Assembly: GCA_947571135.1 (NCBI GenBank)
Contig: CANOWY010000011.1
Span: 1 to 44,308, forward strand
DNA length: 44,308 nucleotides
Direction of reading: 5' to 3'
Origin: an uncultured Mycoplasmatota bacterium
GTDB lineage: Bacteria; Bacillota_I; Bacilli_A; RF39; UBA660
Positions 43,943 through 44,308 of the stretch are shown in pieces. The notes below the pieces were generated by a model. That model made no database searches and was not told the DNA's origin. It was given only the letters and a program-made list of their open reading frames with translations. Each line of letters starts with the position of its first letter. Position 1 is the first letter of the stretch. The translations under genes and the position numbers were made by a program.

Positions 43943-43969
43943 ACAGAAAGCAAATTTCTTCATATTTTA
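43943..43969 (+). promoter_or_regulatory. Candidate sigma-K promoter of the BclA-like gene
   Basis: AC (43943-43944), 16 bases and CATATTTTA (43961-43969), which fits the sigma-K pattern AC-16/17-CATANNNTA. Transcription would begin near 43976, very close to AAAGGAGG (43974-43981), which makes the leader uncomfortably short. The assignment rests on the mother-cell role expected for an exosporium protein. Confidence 0.35.
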
Positions 43970-43989
43970 TAGTAAAGGAGGAAAAAAGA

Positions 43990-44308
43990 ATGAATGAAAA
44001 TAATAGTCCATCTTACAACAGAGCACTTGAAATTGTAAATGATTTTGCATGTAATTATAGACCAACTGGATGTTGTTGTGGGGGAAGACAAATTACTGGT
44101 CCAACAGGGCCAACAGGTCCAGCAGGAGGCCCAACAGGACCAACAGGTCCACAAGGTATTCAAGGTTTACCTGGAGCAGTAGGTGCAACAGGACCAACAG
44201 GCCCACAAGGTATTCAAGGTTTACCTGGAGCAGTAGGTGCAACAGGACCAACGGGACCAACAGGCCCACAAGGTATTCAAGGTTTACCTGGAGCAGTAGG
44301 TGCAACAG
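43990..44308 (+). CDS. BclA-like collagen-repeat spore-surface protein (3' truncated by window)
   Basis: ATG 43990 with AAAGGAGG eight bases upstream opens a frame that is still open at the window end. The first 37 residues ([20 protein letters not shown], a Cys/Gly segment with CCCGG) form an N-terminal anchor-like region. From there the protein is a collagen repeat of [16 protein letters not shown] triplets: [11 protein letters not shown], then copies of [16 protein letters not shown]. This is the organisation of BclA and related exosporium glycoproteins, whose collagen-like stalk makes spore-surface hairs. A sporulation sigma factor is expected to drive it. The globular C-terminal domain is beyond the window. 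The repeats are near perfect, so copy-number variation is likely. Confidence 0.85.
   Translation, partial: MNENNSPSYNRALEIVNDFACNYRPTGCCCGGRQITGPTGPTGPAGGPTGPTGPQGIQGLPGAVGATGPTGPQGIQGLPGAVGATGPTGPTGPQGIQGLPGAVGAT
44149..44308 (+). repeat. Tandem DNA repeat within the collagen-like gene
   Basis: The word CCACAAGGTATTCAAGGT starts at 44149, 44203 and 44266, a period of 54 then 63 bases. The second unit has one extra GPT triplet (9 bases). Each copy also repeats TTACCTGGAGCAGTAGGTGC. The copies are nearly identical in DNA, implying recent expansion. Confidence 0.85.

Noticed and set aside
43960..44305. Minus-strand Leu/Val-rich and Cys/Trp-rich frames over the collagen gene
   Set aside because: They are the antisense reading of the GPT repeat DNA; the plus strand has the ribosome site and the collagen pattern.

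Overview
The window is AT-rich DNA from an endospore-forming low-GC Firmicute, most likely an uncultured gut Bacilli-type lineage. The evidence is a spoVAC-spoVAD-spoVAE operon behind a sigma-G-like promoter, a BclA-like collagen-repeat spore-surface gene at the right edge, scpA-scpB with Gram-positive Shine-Dalgarno sites, and many small accessory proteins. Genes end in TAA, TAG and TGA, so the standard code applies. Nearly all genes are on the + strand.

Layout. 1-1144: end of a large surface-type protein, coupled to a tiny XRE regulator. 1160-2995: spoVA operon and terminator. 3119-5778: a small secreted protein, then a one-polypeptide ABC ATPase/FtsX-type transporter, each ending in a terminator. 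6026-8939: membrane protein, scpA, scpB, pentapeptide-repeat protein. 8979-9065: tRNA-Leu(CAA). About 9500-14300: an integrative mobilizable element with a large serine recombinase behind an attenuator-like leader, a region of successive hairpins with a candidate oriT, a MobV-type relaxase and a DUF3419/BtaA-like SAM enzyme. Two paralogous small ORFs of unknown function lie on either side. 14365-14520: a structured leader-like RNA that matches no family I know.

14763-22559: a frameshifted glycerophosphodiester phosphodiesterase, an HD phosphohydrolase, an SF2 helicase whose 5' end is out of frame at an A8 tract, and a run of small enzymes or unknowns (metallophosphoesterase, DUF1287, kinase-like protein). 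22611-27619: glycosyltransferase 2, CDF metal exporter, HD protein, and an M16 peptidase pair (one inactive-type, one with HxxEH). 27654-31564: a MerR-type promoter in front of a decayed CMD-cupin gene, a 77-residue protein with an internal repeat, a VOC protein, an N-formylglutamate amidohydrolase-like protein, CYTH, DUF1653, DUF362 and tRNA-Arg(CCT). 31614-32768: DUF2000 protein and RBBP9-like hydrolase. 32802-34814: a graveyard of broken genes, including a KilA-N fragment. 34846-39318: a MarR-regulated heterodimeric ABC exporter whose subunits show complementary catalytic degeneration. 39315-44308: a DUF975/CmpB-like membrane protein, a DUF2974 lipase-like protein, an unknown, an M18 aminopeptidase and the BclA-like gene.

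No single unmistakable new system is present. The best candidates for something undescribed are the hairpin array and leader-attenuated integrase of the mobilizable element, the structured RNA beside it, the secreted-protein/ABC-FtsX pair, the small kinase-like protein, and the 77-residue repeat protein behind the cupin remnant. Several frameshifts, two of them at poly-A tracts, could be real decay, slippage or assembly error; the sequence alone cannot decide.
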